From assembly GCA_003963305.1 (NCBI GenBank), contig RXJR01000008.1, positions 124,001 to 188,000 of the forward strand: DNA of 64,000 nucleotides. Direction: 5' to 3'. Position 1 is the stretch's first letter, and every line of letters begins with the position of its first letter. Position numbers and translations under genes: made by a program. The notes beneath the pieces were generated by a model. It saw only the letters and a program-made list of their open reading frames with translations, was not told where the DNA came from and did not search any database. This stretch comes from Candidatus Melainabacteria bacterium. GTDB lineage: Bacteria; Cyanobacteriota; Vampirovibrionia; Obscuribacterales; Obscuribacteraceae. Of the stretch, positions 8,679 through 17,535 are shown piece after piece.

Positions 8679-9878
8679 TTATTGATAGTTGGTCGGCAGC
8701 AATCTGTTGGATGGTTGGACTTGCAGCGTGTTTTTGCTGGCCACGCCTTTGGTTTTGACGACCAGTGGCACAGCCGCCCAGGCATTGGGAAGTTCAGGCA
8801 TCTGGAACGTAATCGAAGTGGTACTGCATGCGGTGATTGTCGCTGTCACCCCGCCGACAGAGACGACGTTGTCTGCGGCGTTGGGGGCGAACCCTTTGCC
8901 GGTTACCGTTACTGCATATCCGGGAGGCGCTCCGTAAAGGTCTGTTGCTGTCAGCTCAGGAGCATTGCCCTTGATTGTAATTTTGAGCGGCTTGGCAGCG
9001 ATGCCGCCCACTGCCACGTTCAATTTATTTTCTCCCGCAACAGCGTTTTGAGGTACTGTGGCAATCAGTGTCTTGGCGTTGCCGCTTGTGATGGTGGCTA
9101 ACTTATCGCCGACCCAGACTTGGGAAACACCGGTTTTGTTGGAGAAGTTTCTGCCTGTGATCTTGATCGAGTCGCCGGGCGCAGCGGTATCAGGTGTGAC
9201 AGCCGTAAGCACGGCTCGTTGTGTGGTCAGTTTCCAGCTGATCGCAGCGGCTGGTACCCCGTAGCCTTGGATCAGCAGCTGGTTGTCTCCGTTAGCACTC
9301 AATGTGCCGTCCATCTTCAGTTGTAAGACACCGTTCTTGAAATCTTTTTCTGTTGCCAGTTGTTGACCTGCAAGGAAGAGACGCACCGCTTCGAAGGCCG
9401 GGTGATTGGCGTTTCCATTGGTTACAGTCAATGTCAACGGTAGGGTGTCTTGTCCAGACTTGACTCTGATGTAGTCGTAAAACTTCTGCCAGGAAGGCTT
9501 GTTACCCGTCCCAGATGCGACACGGGGGCTTGATGAAGTGACCACCACTGAGTCATCCGTCTTGGTTGTTGTGGTCGGAGCAGTGGTAGTGGCTGCGGCG
9601 TCAGCGGTCTGGCTGCTTGCCGCTGCGGTCGAGCTTGCTGTCTGCGTTGCACCGCGAGTGCCGGCCGTGCCTTGCGTTGTTGACCAATTTGAAGGTGCGG
9701 TGCCTGGTTGCGCCGGTCGGGCACGATTGGCTTGTTGCGGCGCGCTGAATGTGGTTGGCACGGGAGACTTGCTTTCATTTTTGGTTTCCGCGGAGCTTCC
9801 CTGGGCTAAGACAGCCAGGTTTGCCAGTGGAATGCTCAGAGCGAGCGCAACCACTGCGGCTAGAGCGGGTTTAGTCAT
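8679..9878 (-). CDS. Secreted protein with IPT/TIG domains
   Basis: A 399-aa exported protein. A signal peptide covers residues 1-26 (MTKPALAAVVALALSIPLAN, cleavage near VLAQG). It is followed by a long Ser/Thr/Ala/Gln-rich linker (about 30-130), a conserved globular part (about 130-225), and two tandem IPT/TIG immunoglobulin-like domains: VTPDTAAPGDSIKITGRNFS (about 230-300) and the ATDLYGAPPGYAVTVTGKGF region (about 308-385). Such domains occur in cell-surface proteins. Start ATG 9878 follows GAGAGGAG. It ends 21 bases before the oxidoreductase start, so the two may share a transcript. Function unknown; surface structure or binding is inferred from the domains. Confidence 0.75.
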   Translation of the reverse strand: MTKPALAAVVALALSIPLANLAVLAQGSSAETKNESKSPVPTTFSAPQQANRARPAQPGTAPSNWSTTQGTAGTRGATQTASSTAAASSQTADAAATTTAPTTTTKTDDSVVVTSSSPRVASGTGNKPSWQKFYDYIRVKSGQDTLPLTLTVTNGNANHPAFEAVRLFLAGQQLATEKDFKNGVLQLKMDGTLSANGDNQLLIQGYGVPAAAISWKLTTQRAVLTAVTPDTAAPGDSIKITGRNFSNKTGVSQVWVGDKLATITSGNAKTLIATVPQNAVAGENKLNVAVGGIAAKPLKITIKGNAPELTATDLYGAPPGYAVTVTGKGFAPNAADNVVSVGGVTATITACSTTSITFQMPELPNAWAAVPLVVKTKGVASKNTLQVQPSNRLLPTNYQ

Positions 9879-10289
9879 GAAAAGCTCCTCTCAATATCTC
9901 GTGCGTTTGTCAGGTCGATGTCATCCAATTATAGATACTCGACGAGTCAAGAGCGCGGCTTGTTTACGCAGATTCCGTTTCTTCGATGTCAAGCAAAACG
10001 TCTGACCTTCGACAACATCATAGCGAAGTCCTTAAATTCGTGTTGCAATATCTGTTGAAAGGACGCAGCTGAGAGCATTTCCAGCATTCGGGAAGGAGCT
10101 GGTCAGTTGGCAACGGGCCCGGGTCTTCTAAACAACCGTGATCTTGGCTCAAAGAAATTAACGTGGCGAAGGACATATTTGTAAGATATAGCTTTGTAAA
10201 AGCGGTTCTTTGAACCCAGCAAAGCGCTTATAATTCCAAAAACCCACGAGGGGTATATTTGAGCGCCATTTTTTTCGGAGCAATTATTC
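9879..10289. other. Divergent intergenic region
   Basis: About 410 bases between the divergently transcribed TIG-protein gene and the PfkB kinase gene. No coding frame with a plausible start is seen. It should carry both promoters; only the rightward one has a recognisable -10 box. Confidence 0.5.
10206..10234 (+). promoter_or_regulatory. Candidate promoter of the PfkB kinase gene
   Basis: TATAAT at 10229-10234 with TTCTTT 17 bases upstream at 10206-10211. The -10 box is perfect and the -35 weak. It lies 55 bases before the start codon. Confidence 0.4.
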
Positions 10290-11294
10290 ATGGCTGACGT
10301 TTTGTGTTTGGGTGAGCTTTTAGTCGACTGGGTCTGTACAACGCTTGGAGCCGAACTGGATCGGGCTCAGTCGTTCACAAAGGCTGCCGGTGGTGCACCA
10401 GCGAACACTGCCGTAGGTCTAGCCAGGCAGGGCGTATCGGTGGGTTTTATCGGGCGCTGCTCCGACGACCAGTTCGGTATGTGGCTGCGCTCGGTGCTCG
10501 AGGCCGACAACATTGACACTTCAGGTATGAAGTCAGATCCCAACGCTCAAACTCGAATGGCATATGTGGTCACCACGATGACAGGCGATCGCAAGTTAGC
10601 GGAATTTTCCCGGGTCGCCTGTGCTGATGCACGTTTAGAACCCGGTGACTTGAAGCCCGATCAGTTCGCCAAAGCCAGTGTTTTGCACTTTGGATCGATC
10701 TCTTTGATTGCCAGCCCTGCTGCAGAAGCGACTAAGAAAGCGGTTGAAATGGCCCGCAGTAACAAGCTTTTGATCTCTTACGATCCAAACGTTAGATTGG
10801 GATTGTGGCCAAGTCCGGAAGCTTGTAAGTCGAAGATTCTTGAAACTCTGAAGTGGGCCGACATGGTAAAAATCAACGAAGACGAATTGAACTTCTTGAC
10901 TGGATCTCGTGATTTTACTGCCGCTGAAGAATTGCGCAAGACTCACAATATTCCGCTTCTCATTATCACTCTCGACTCGCGTGGAGCTTACATTTCGACA
11001 GCCAAAGGCAATCGAACTGTGCCGGGATTTCAGGTTTCTCTCGTGGAAGCAACCGGCGCCGGTGATGGATTCAATAGTGGCGTTATCGCTGGTTTGATGC
11101 CGCACATAAAGAACGCTCCAGATCGCAGAAAAGTTCTGGAAAATATGGAGATTAACGAGCTGTCTGAGATCATCAGACGGGCCAACGCTATCGGCGCGCT
11201 TGCTTGCACAAGACCGGGCGCGATTCCGGCGTTGCCTACCAAGCAAGAGATCGATGTTTTCCTGGAAGAAATGTCGGCTCAGGCTTCCTCGTAG
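10290..11294 (+). CDS. PfkB-family carbohydrate kinase (fructokinase-like)
   Basis: A 334-aa ribokinase/PfkB-fold sugar kinase. The N-terminus (VLCLGELLVDWV) and the glycine signature GGAPANTAVGLARQG (residues 34-48) form the substrate pocket. The C-terminal signature ATGAGDGF (254-261) contains the catalytic base Asp259 and the anion hole. GELLVD plus GGAPAN is the pattern common in fructokinases, but 2-keto-3-deoxygluconate or other sugar kinases share it, so the substrate stays open. The product is cytosolic. Length is normal for the family. It has its own promoter candidate upstream. The pepF gene follows 77 bases later on the same strand. Confidence 0.85.
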   Translation: MADVLCLGELLVDWVCTTLGAELDRAQSFTKAAGGAPANTAVGLARQGVSVGFIGRCSDDQFGMWLRSVLEADNIDTSGMKSDPNAQTRMAYVVTTMTGDRKLAEFSRVACADARLEPGDLKPDQFAKASVLHFGSISLIASPAAEATKKAVEMARSNKLLISYDPNVRLGLWPSPEACKSKILETLKWADMVKINEDELNFLTGSRDFTAAEELRKTHNIPLLIITLDSRGAYISTAKGNRTVPGFQVSLVEATGAGDGFNSGVIAGLMPHIKNAPDRRKVLENMEINELSEIIRRANAIGALACTRPGAIPALPTKQEIDVFLEEMSAQASS

Positions 11295-11371
11295 AGTTGG
11301 CTCGAACTTCCCTCACCTGACGCCACTGTCTGCGGTGTGACGTCGAAACAGATACAGTGAAAGGAGTGCCT

Positions 11372-13174
11372 ATGACTGCTCAAACTTTGCCTCGTCGTTC
11401 TGAAGTTCCGGAACACATGACCTGGGATTTGACCACCATTTATCAGAGTAATGATTTATGGGAGTCCGATTTCACAAAAGTCAGTGAGACTCTGCCGAAA
11501 ATAAAAAGCTTTCAAGGCCGGCTTTCAACATCATCGAAAACGTTGCTTGAAGCTCTGACTTTGATAGATTCTGCTTCTGAGATTCTCGGTCGCCTCTATG
11601 TTTACGCAAACATGCGTTCTCATGAGGATCTCGGTGACAGCACTTATCAGGCGCTTGCCGATCGAGTCAGTACATTGATGGCTGAGTTCGCCTCCGCATC
11701 ATCTTTTACGACGCCTGAAATACTTTCATTGAGCGCGCTGCAACTGAATGACTGGTTGAATGAGACGCCTGAATTACAAGTTTATCGGCACCAATTCGAT
11801 GAGTTGAATCGCCGTCGTCCCCACGTGCGCAATGCCGAAGTGGAAGCGCTGCTTGCTGATGCCAGCGAAGTTATGGAAAGTTCCGATCGCGTCTATAGTT
11901 TGCTCACCAATGCTGACTTTAAGTTGCCAAAAGTGCCCGATGCAGAAGGCAAGGAGGTTCAACTGAGTCAGGGTAACTATGTGGCCCGGTTTCTCGAGAG
12001 TCACGATAGGGAGGAGCGCAAGCGGGCTTTCGAAGCCATGTTAGGCACGTACGCCCAGTACAAAAATACAATTTCAGCAACTTATTCCGCCCGCGTCAAA
12101 GCAGATATGTTTTACGCTAAAGCTCGCAACTACGAAAATTGCCTACATCAAGCTCTTGAATCCATCAACGTTCCGGTAAGTGTGTATACGACCCTGGTGG
12201 CGACAGTCGAGAAAAATCTTCCCAGCTTGCATCGGTATTTGCGCCTGCGTAAGAAAGTGATGGGTTTGCAAGACCTGCATATGTACGACCTTTACGTACC
12301 CATGGTAAAGGAAGTCGAGTACAAAATCGCCTTTGAACATGCGCGTGAAAAAGTAATCGACGCGCTTGCACCACTAGGCAAGGACTATGTGGAAGCCCTC
12401 AAGCATGGCATGTTATCTCGATGGATCGATGTTGTGGAAACGCACGGAAAGAGATCGGGAGCCTACAGCTGGGGAGCCTTCGGCACCAATCCATTTGTTC
12501 TTTTGAATTATCAGGAGAGCATGGATTCTATGTTTACACTGGCGCACGAGATGGGACATTCCATGCACTCGTACTTTACGCGGCAGTCTCAACCATTCCA
12601 ATATGCCGACTATACGTTATTTGTAGCCGAGGTCGCTTCTACCTGCAATGAGGCGCTTTTGACTGATTACTTGCTCAAGACCACAGATGATAAGGCTTTG
12701 CGCATGTATATCATCAACCACGCCCTGGAAGGTTTCCGCACCACACTTTTCAGGCAGACTCTATTTGCCGAATTCGAAATGCAAGCGCACGCTGCAGCAG
12801 AATCTGGTCAGTCTTTGACTCCCGAATACTTGTGCTCGATTTTCAAAGCTTTGAACGAGAAATATTACGGCGCAGAGGTTATAGTCGATGATGCCATTGA
12901 AATCGAATGGGCTCGCATTCCGCACTTCTATTCCAGTTTTTATGTCTATCAGTACGCCACTGGAATTTCGGCTGCCACCGCGCTGGCTAAGCAAATCGTC
13001 AACGAAGGCCAGCCCGCTGTGCTGAGATATCTCGGCTTTCTGTCGAGTGGCTCCTCCGACTACAGTATCGAACTTCTCAAAAAGGCAGGAGTAGATTTAT
13101 CAACTCCGCAGCCTATTCAAGATGCGCTCGATACCTTTGCCCGTTATGTGGACGAGTTTGACAGCCTGTGCTGA
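11372..13174 (+). CDS. pepF: Oligoendopeptidase F (M3 zinc peptidase)
   Basis: A 600-aa cytosolic metallopeptidase of family M3B that cuts short peptides during peptide turnover. The zinc motif HEMGHSMHS is at residues 392-400 (His392, Glu393, His396), and the expected downstream Glu ligand lies in VAEVASTCNE. The C-terminal Tyr-rich part (FYSSFYVYQYATGIS) is the typical substrate-contact region. Length matches the family. I place the start at ATG 11372, since AAGGAG precedes it by five bases; an upstream GTG at 11357 overlaps that site. Composition is ordinary AT-richer chromosome. Confidence 0.93.
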   Translation: MTAQTLPRRSEVPEHMTWDLTTIYQSNDLWESDFTKVSETLPKIKSFQGRLSTSSKTLLEALTLIDSASEILGRLYVYANMRSHEDLGDSTYQALADRVSTLMAEFASASSFTTPEILSLSALQLNDWLNETPELQVYRHQFDELNRRRPHVRNAEVEALLADASEVMESSDRVYSLLTNADFKLPKVPDAEGKEVQLSQGNYVARFLESHDREERKRAFEAMLGTYAQYKNTISATYSARVKADMFYAKARNYENCLHQALESINVPVSVYTTLVATVEKNLPSLHRYLRLRKKVMGLQDLHMYDLYVPMVKEVEYKIAFEHAREKVIDALAPLGKDYVEALKHGMLSRWIDVVETHGKRSGAYSWGAFGTNPFVLLNYQESMDSMFTLAHEMGHSMHSYFTRQSQPFQYADYTLFVAEVASTCNEALLTDYLLKTTDDKALRMYIINHALEGFRTTLFRQTLFAEFEMQAHAAAESGQSLTPEYLCSIFKALNEKYYGAEVIVDDAIEIEWARIPHFYSSFYVYQYATGISAATALAKQIVNEGQPAVLRYLGFLSSGSSDYSIELLKKAGVDLSTPQPIQDALDTFARYVDEFDSLC

Positions 13175-13207
13175 CTTTGGTCGCAGCTGTTGTTTTTGTT
13201 CGTGCTC

Positions 13208-13522
13208 TTAGTGGCTCACCGTAGTTGTTGAGCTGGTACCGTTGGGTGTGATTACGGTATTTCTGTTGACGCTTACCGGACGCACTGAGATAACTGGTTT
13301 GGTTCTGTGGCGCGTCGTGGTTGTCTTCTGAACCGCCACCGGTGCAGCCTTTTTTGTGGTGGTAGTTGTTGTCGTCTGGGAAGCCGGCACGGATTTTGTT
13401 GTACTGGTGTTGGTAGATTCTGTGGTCGTCGTAGTGGCACCGGACGCATCGGTGCTGTCTTGAGCCGGCGCAGGTGTGCCTAGAGCTGCCAACGACACGA
13501 GCGTCAACAATACATTTTTCAT
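13208..13522 (-). CDS. Small secreted Thr-rich protein
   Basis: A 104-aa protein with a clear signal peptide (MKNVLLTLVSLAALGTPAPAQ, cleavage after APA). The rest is mostly Thr, Ser and Ala, with runs of Thr and a basic segment KTTTTRHRTKP, and ends in TSSTTTVSH. I chose ATG 13522 because AAGGAGAGGAAA lies directly upstream; a longer frame from 13576 would bury this site and the signal peptide. No known domain. An exported, probably disordered, surface-associated or periplasmic protein. It faces pepF tail to tail with 33 bases between the stops. Confidence 0.65.
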   Translation of the reverse strand: MKNVLLTLVSLAALGTPAPAQDSTDASGATTTTTESTNTSTTKSVPASQTTTTTTTKKAAPVAVQKTTTTRHRTKPVISVRPVSVNRNTVITPNGTSSTTTVSH

Positions 13523-13700
13523 TTTCCTCTCCTTCAAATTGATATGGATCCAGAGTGTGTTAGTTGTCTTGAACACCCTGTCCAGTCAACTGCTAGGCGG
13601 ACGTCTGCGCCGGAAAGTTCCTACGGTTAATGGCAATAATCTTTGTTCGTGTTTCGTCTGACTAACCCGTTTTCTACTATTTCATATAAGAAATATGGCA

Positions 13701-13753
13701 AAAGAAAAAGAGGGAGGAAAAGATCTGGTTGAACCAAGACTCTTTTCCTCCCT
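13701..13753 (-). terminator. Rho-independent terminator of the HAD gene
   Basis: Perfect 13-bp arms (AGGGAGGAAAAGA at 13711-13723, TCTTTTCCTCCCT at 13741-13753). On the minus strand the stem is followed by CTTTTTCTTT. It lies 62 bases after the stop codon of the HAD-like gene, whose transcription it would end. Confidence 0.8.
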
Positions 13754-13815
13754 GCAATTTCAAAATCAGCCTGCGACGCCTGACATCACTCCGTCATCAT
13801 GCCGAGGCGCGACTG

Positions 13816-14631
13816 TCAGTGCTTGTCGCAATCACAATCTTCGTCGTGCTGAGCGACCATTCTCTCGCGCTTGCGCAGAAGGCGAGTGATGGCACGGTCT
13901 TCAGCCTCGCGCCAGTCCTTGACGGAGAACGTGTCATGACCGGTGCCGGCGGGAAGCTCGGTGTCATCGAACGACCAGCCCTTCTCGAGCGGCAGGTAGA
14001 TGAAGTTCGTCTCGGTCAGGCATGCACCATCGGAACGGCGACTGTTGCCAATGAAGGCAGACAGCTCCGGATCGATGTTCAGGTCGATGATTGCTTCGCG
14101 CACGCGCTCAGCCTTGTCATCGTTGGGTGTGACGATGATCTCGTCGAAGACAGGGTCGAGCCCGCCCTGACGAATCTTGTACTTCTGAGCCTCACGATTG
14201 CCGATGGTGACGGCGATGATGAGGAAGTTGTGATGGGCGCGGCCGAGTACAGAAGCGGCGTTGGCGAAGAGCTTGGGCTGACGGAAGAAGGGCGAGTTGC
14301 CGATGTCTTCGCAGATCAGTGCGATTTCGCGGCGACGGCGCACCTTCTTCTCCTTGCAAAGCTTGCCGTAAGCGGCAACCATGGAGTTCGGAAAGCGGTC
14401 GCGCTCGAACCCGTGCACATGAGTGTTGCCGAGGTCGGTGTCGCGAAGAGTGGCGATAGCATGCTTCTTGTCGAAACCAAGCATCGCCATCAGGAAACCA
14501 AAGCGCTCGATGGCGCTGTCGAAGTAGGGCTGGCACTCGAGGATCGTTCCGTCAACGTCGACGAAGAGCGCAGCCACCTTGCCGTTTCGGGCGCAGAGAT
14601 TGCGTCCGGGCATGCTGCATTTGCTGGACAT
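13816..14631 (-). CDS. HAD-like hydrolase, GC-rich class
   Basis: A 271-aa protein with the haloacid dehalogenase motif I VDVDGT (residues 24-29; nucleophile Asp25, acid/base Asp27) close to the N-terminus. Further on it has IIVTPNDDKAERVREAI (likely motif III Lys) and IGNSRRSDG (a degenerate motif IV; the usual GD/DD is replaced). The C-terminus is charged (HDEDCDCDKH). Start at ATG 14631 after AGGAAGG. Strong C/G-ending codon use unlike neighbouring pepF. It has a long structured leader upstream and a strong terminator downstream, so it is a single-gene unit. Probable phosphatase or structurally related protein; substrate unknown. Confidence 0.68.
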   Translation of the reverse strand: MSSKCSMPGRNLCARNGKVAALFVDVDGTILECQPYFDSAIERFGFLMAMLGFDKKHAIATLRDTDLGNTHVHGFERDRFPNSMVAAYGKLCKEKKVRRRREIALICEDIGNSPFFRQPKLFANAASVLGRAHHNFLIIAVTIGNREAQKYKIRQGGLDPVFDEIIVTPNDDKAERVREAIIDLNIDPELSAFIGNSRRSDGACLTETNFIYLPLEKGWSFDDTELPAGTGHDTFSVKDWREAEDRAITRLLRKRERMVAQHDEDCDCDKH

Positions 14632-14648
14632 AGTGACCTTCCTGTGGA

Positions 14649-14713
14649 CAGACGATTCGCTCAATCCAGTAAGAGCTTCACCGGCTCAGTTGGATCAAGC
14701 GAATCAACGTCTG
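14649..14713 (-). promoter_or_regulatory. Large inverted repeat in the leader of the HAD gene
   Basis: Nested complementary arms: CAGACG/CGTCTG outside, ATTCGCT/AGCGAAT next, ATCCA/TGGAT, and GAGC/GCTC at the tip, with small internal loops. The structure ends about 8 bases before the ribosome binding site. Either an RNA leader fold controlling translation or a DNA operator; no known riboswitch consensus is seen. Confidence 0.5.
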
Positions 14714-15074
14714 AAGTAGTTTGGAAAAGCGCACGAACCAGGGTGGTTGAAACTCACTCGCGGTCGTGGCGAAAAAAAATAAGCTTCTAGGTGATTAGAA
14801 GAAGTCTGGGATTCGGAAACTTGTATATAGAAACAAAAAAAGGATGCCTAAGCTTAAAGCTGTTGGCATGTCAATCGAAACCCGGTTGACAAGCGGCTTC
14901 TGGTGTCGTCTGGGCATAACAGACGGCAATTTCGTTGCTTCTGGCGCAGTTGTTCTCTGGTTTTCGGCGTAATGTCACAGCTCATTTGGTTGCGCTAACG
15001 CGGTTTCGATGTAGGCTTTCAGGGGACAAGCTGCCTTGCCTGGATGTCATTAGGTACAGTATAATTCGGCGATA
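14714..15074. other. Intergenic region between divergent genes
   Basis: About 360 bases upstream of both the HAD gene and the TPR-protein gene. It is AT-rich around 14770-14860, with A-runs. No coding frame of interest. It contains the rightward promoter described separately. Confidence 0.5.
15036..15065 (+). promoter_or_regulatory. Promoter of the secreted TPR-protein gene
   Basis: TTGCCT at 15036-15041 and a perfect TATAAT at 15060-15065 with an 18-base spacer. Transcription would begin near 15072, only a few bases before the first ATG (15075). The mRNA may be leaderless, or translation may start at the second ATG (15093). Confidence 0.55.
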
Positions 15075-16301
15075 ATGGTGTTAGTTGACTCGATGTTTAT
15101 CAAAAGAAATTTCTGCCATATTGTTGCTGCTCTGACATTGGCGATTGGAGCAGTTTCGAACAGCAGCGCCGTGGCAAAAAGTTCGAATGCGCAACCAGAT
15201 AAGATCGATACTGCCGAAGCTGAAGAGCTGGTAAACAAGCTTGCGCATCAGCCGGAGTTGCTCTGTATTCGCTATTTGCACTATTTTTTTGGTCGACCTG
15301 AAGATTCCCCTGCTAATCGATTCAATACGACTAAGCACTACGTGTGGTATCGTCCTAATCGTCGCGGCGTCAAGTATGAACTGGTGCAAGAGGAGGCTCA
15401 GCCAGGCATTGTTACTGAATCTACGTTGTTGTTCCACACTGATGATTTGGATCTTGATTTGCAAAAGGTGGAGAGTAAGTTCGGTAAATCACCGCGTAAG
15501 TATTTCGACCAGAGCAGCGCTCCCACCGAAGAATATTCTTTTGCACCAAATACGGTGATTAGTTTTACTCAGAAACCAAATACATTTCAGGTCAATCGAA
15601 TCGCTATCAATTACAAAGGAGACCCGCTGCCGCCGCCAAGTCTGGAAGATATGGGAAGAGCGCAGATGCAGCGCAAAGGACTGGCGATGGATCATCTCAA
15701 CCATGGCAGATTTCGTGAAGGCATAGGCTGTTTGAGTGAACATCTGGGCGAAAATCCAGAGGACATTGAGGCGCATCTGGCTCTGGCTCAAGCTTTCAGA
15801 GCTAATTGCCAAATTAATGAGGCAATCGCTCAGTACCGTTATACGCTCGCCAACTCCGGCAATAATCCGGACGTGCAATCTCAGTGCATTAAGGATCTGC
15901 AGGAGATGAAGGTACTGCCTTCTGTCGCTGCTGATACTCAGCTGCAACAACATAATGTCAATCTGAAACAGAAGGGACAGAGGCTGCGCCGAGGTGATCT
16001 GGCGTCAAGCAAGAAGATGTCTCAGCAAGGGCAAGACCCATCCAGCGCGCTCAATGTTCAACCGCTCGATCCGAATGCTGGTCGCGCGCCTGGTGGCATG
16101 CCGATGGCACCAAATTTCAACGCTAATGGACCAGACCTTGGACCTGCGCCCATGCCTGGAGTGATGAACATGCAAATGCCTGGCAGTTCGATGCCTGGGG
16201 CGATGAACACGCAGATGCCCGGCAATTCGATGCCTGGGGCGACGAACACTCAGATGCCCACAGGTCCTTCCGGCAAAGCGCCATCTAACGAACCGTTTTG
16301 A
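15075..16301 (+). CDS. Secreted TPR-containing protein with Met/Pro-rich tail
   Basis: Up to 408 aa. The N-terminus (FIKRNFCHIVAALTLAIGAV) is a signal peptide. The middle (about residues 80-190) has a lipid- or ligand-binding look without a recognised domain. Residues about 205-280 form two tetratricopeptide-like repeats (MDHLNHGRFREGIGCLSEHL; EAHLALAQAFRANCQINEAI). The C-terminus is Pro/Met/Gly/Asn-rich, with about three copies of a 13-residue MPGxMNxQMPGxS unit. Start may be ATG 15075 or, more typical for a signal peptide, ATG 15093; neither has a good ribosome binding site. Exported scaffold protein of unknown role. Alone in its unit. Confidence 0.62.
   Translation: MVLVDSMFIKRNFCHIVAALTLAIGAVSNSSAVAKSSNAQPDKIDTAEAEELVNKLAHQPELLCIRYLHYFFGRPEDSPANRFNTTKHYVWYRPNRRGVKYELVQEEAQPGIVTESTLLFHTDDLDLDLQKVESKFGKSPRKYFDQSSAPTEEYSFAPNTVISFTQKPNTFQVNRIAINYKGDPLPPPSLEDMGRAQMQRKGLAMDHLNHGRFREGIGCLSEHLGENPEDIEAHLALAQAFRANCQINEAIAQYRYTLANSGNNPDVQSQCIKDLQEMKVLPSVAADTQLQQHNVNLKQKGQRLRRGDLASSKKMSQQGQDPSSALNVQPLDPNAGRAPGGMPMAPNFNANGPDLGPAPMPGVMNMQMPGSSMPGAMNTQMPGNSMPGATNTQMPTGPSGKAPSNEPF
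16153..16266 (+). repeat. 39-bp coding repeats, about three copies
   Basis: Imperfect tandem units of 39 bases encode MPGVMNMQMPGSS, MPGAMNTQMPGNS and MPGATNTQMP. They form the C-terminal tail of the secreted TPR protein; slippage could change tail length between strains. Confidence 0.7.
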
Positions 16302-16388
16302 CTGTACTGCTAAGCTTGTCACCTGTTGGTCGGTCGATTTATTAATCAGCTGGACCGTTATTCGTTATTGTTTGTAGGATGATCTGCC

Positions 16389-16814
16389 ATGGACGAACAG
16401 AAAGAGCGATTTTGCCGCGAACTTATTTCGGTTGCCAGAGAAGCAGCACTGAAGACTTATTCTCCATATTCTGATTTCCCTGTTGGCGCAGCGGTGCTTA
16501 CTGGCGACGGAAGTCTCTACACTGGCTGCAACATAGAAAACCGCAGTTTCAATGTGTCGATTTGTGCAGAACGCACTGCTTTCGCCAAGGCGATTTCGGA
16601 AGGCGCGAGACAATTTAAAACGGTTGCCGTTTACAGTCCACGTGGGGGCGATTGCTGGCCCTGTGGGCTTTGTCGCCAATTCATGTCTGAGTTTGGGGAC
16701 CAGGTCGAAATAATAGTAGAGGCGAAGGACGGAAGTTTAATCTGCCGCAAACTAGCCGAAATATTGCCAGAACACCCACAGGCGCCGGAAAAATCTCTTA
16801 TAAAAAATGCTTGA
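16389..16814 (+). CDS. cdd: Cytidine deaminase
   Basis: A 141-aa homotetrameric-type cytidine deaminase converting cytidine and deoxycytidine to uridine forms in pyrimidine salvage. The zinc site is complete: CAE (residues 59-61, Cys59 and catalytic Glu61) and PCGLCRQ (Cys92, Cys95). The substrate motif GCNIENRSFN is also present. Length is normal. Start ATG 16389 follows AGGATGA. The stop codon overlaps the -35 box of the next gene's promoter, so the downstream gene can be transcribed independently. Confidence 0.93.
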   Translation: MDEQKERFCRELISVAREAALKTYSPYSDFPVGAAVLTGDGSLYTGCNIENRSFNVSICAERTAFAKAISEGARQFKTVAVYSPRGGDCWPCGLCRQFMSEFGDQVEIIVEAKDGSLICRKLAEILPEHPQAPEKSLIKNA

Positions 16815-16838
16815 CATTCCCTCGGGGTAGAGTATATT
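16811..16838 (+). promoter_or_regulatory. Sigma-70-type promoter overlapping the cdd stop
   Basis: Perfect TTGACA at 16811-16816 and TATATT at 16833-16838, separated by 16 bases. The -35 box overlaps the end of cdd. Predicted start near 16845 gives a leader of about 38 bases to ATG 16883. Confidence 0.6.
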
Positions 16839-16882
16839 TGACCTATCTCGACGTATCCCTTCAGATCTCATTCTTACCAATC

Positions 16883-17242
16883 ATGACCGCCCAAAACAAA
16901 CCGGGAATATTTGATAAGCCGTCAGCCCCACGTGATGGGGTGATGGAGTCGTTCACCAAGGGTGTAAATGCTTTTCCTGAGGCATTCGATGAAGCTCGTG
17001 CTGCGACTTTTGGTAGTCGAACTGTCTTCAGAATGGATCAGAAACCGGTTGAAGACCCTAAGTCAAAAACTAGTGATGTCGCACTTGCGGCTACGCTCAA
17101 CAAAGGTATTGAACAGACGGCCAGCCTTTATCCGAAAGACGAAATTCGCTTGATGGCTGAAAGAAAGGCTGAGGATAAATTATTCGGACAGCAGGCTAAG
17201 CCGAAACTAGAACCCTGGCACCCAGACTACAAGGTTGCCTGA
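16883..17242 (+). CDS. Hypothetical small polar protein
   Basis: 119 aa beginning MTAQNKPGIFDKPSAPRDG and ending EPWHPDYKVA. It is charged, without signal peptide or membrane segment, and probably helical in the middle (EDPKSKTSDVALAATLNKGIEQTA). Start ATG 16883 is chosen because the promoter TTGACA/TATATT lies 45 bases upstream; the longer frame from 16811 would start inside the promoter. No ribosome binding site is evident. No family recognised. The CPXCG gene follows 24 bases later and may be co-transcribed. Confidence 0.55.
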   Translation: MTAQNKPGIFDKPSAPRDGVMESFTKGVNAFPEAFDEARAATFGSRTVFRMDQKPVEDPKSKTSDVALAATLNKGIEQTASLYPKDEIRLMAERKAEDKLFGQQAKPKLEPWHPDYKVA

Positions 17243-17266
17243 GGCTTAGTAGAAGCCTAGAGTTTT

Positions 17267-17452
17267 ATGCTTGAAGAGCACTTTTTCGCGTGCCCATATT
17301 GCTGGCAGCAAATTTCGATGCTGCTGGACTTTAGCTCAGGCAGCCAATCTTATGTCGAGGATTGCGAAGTGTGCTGCAATCCGATTTCGATTGCTTATGA
17401 ATGTGATGATGAAACGCTTACATCTTTTTGTGCAGAACCGCTCCAGTCCTGA
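17267..17452 (+). CDS. CPXCG-motif cysteine-rich protein
   Basis: 61 aa with two Cys pairs, CPYC (residues 9-12) and CEVC (33-36), separated by the conserved-looking stretch QQISMLLDFSSGSQSYVED. This is the layout of the small CPXCG-type Cys-rich family (Pfam Cys_rich_CPXG), a presumed zinc-ribbon whose biochemical role is unknown. The usual CPxCG glycine is Trp here. Length fits the family. Likely co-transcribed with the hypothetical gene upstream. Confidence 0.72.
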   Translation: MLEEHFFACPYCWQQISMLLDFSSGSQSYVEDCEVCCNPISIAYECDDETLTSFCAEPLQS

Positions 17453-17535
17453 CGTTCATTGATGACTCTGAAGAATTGAACTATTGACAGGATTCTGACG
17501 TATTACTTATTGTGGTTAATACGGAGGAAACTGCG

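Noticed and set aside
13729-14790. 353-aa plus-strand frame opposite the HAD gene
   Set aside because: It runs through the terminator and the leader inverted repeat and lacks any domain; the HAD motif is on the minus strand.
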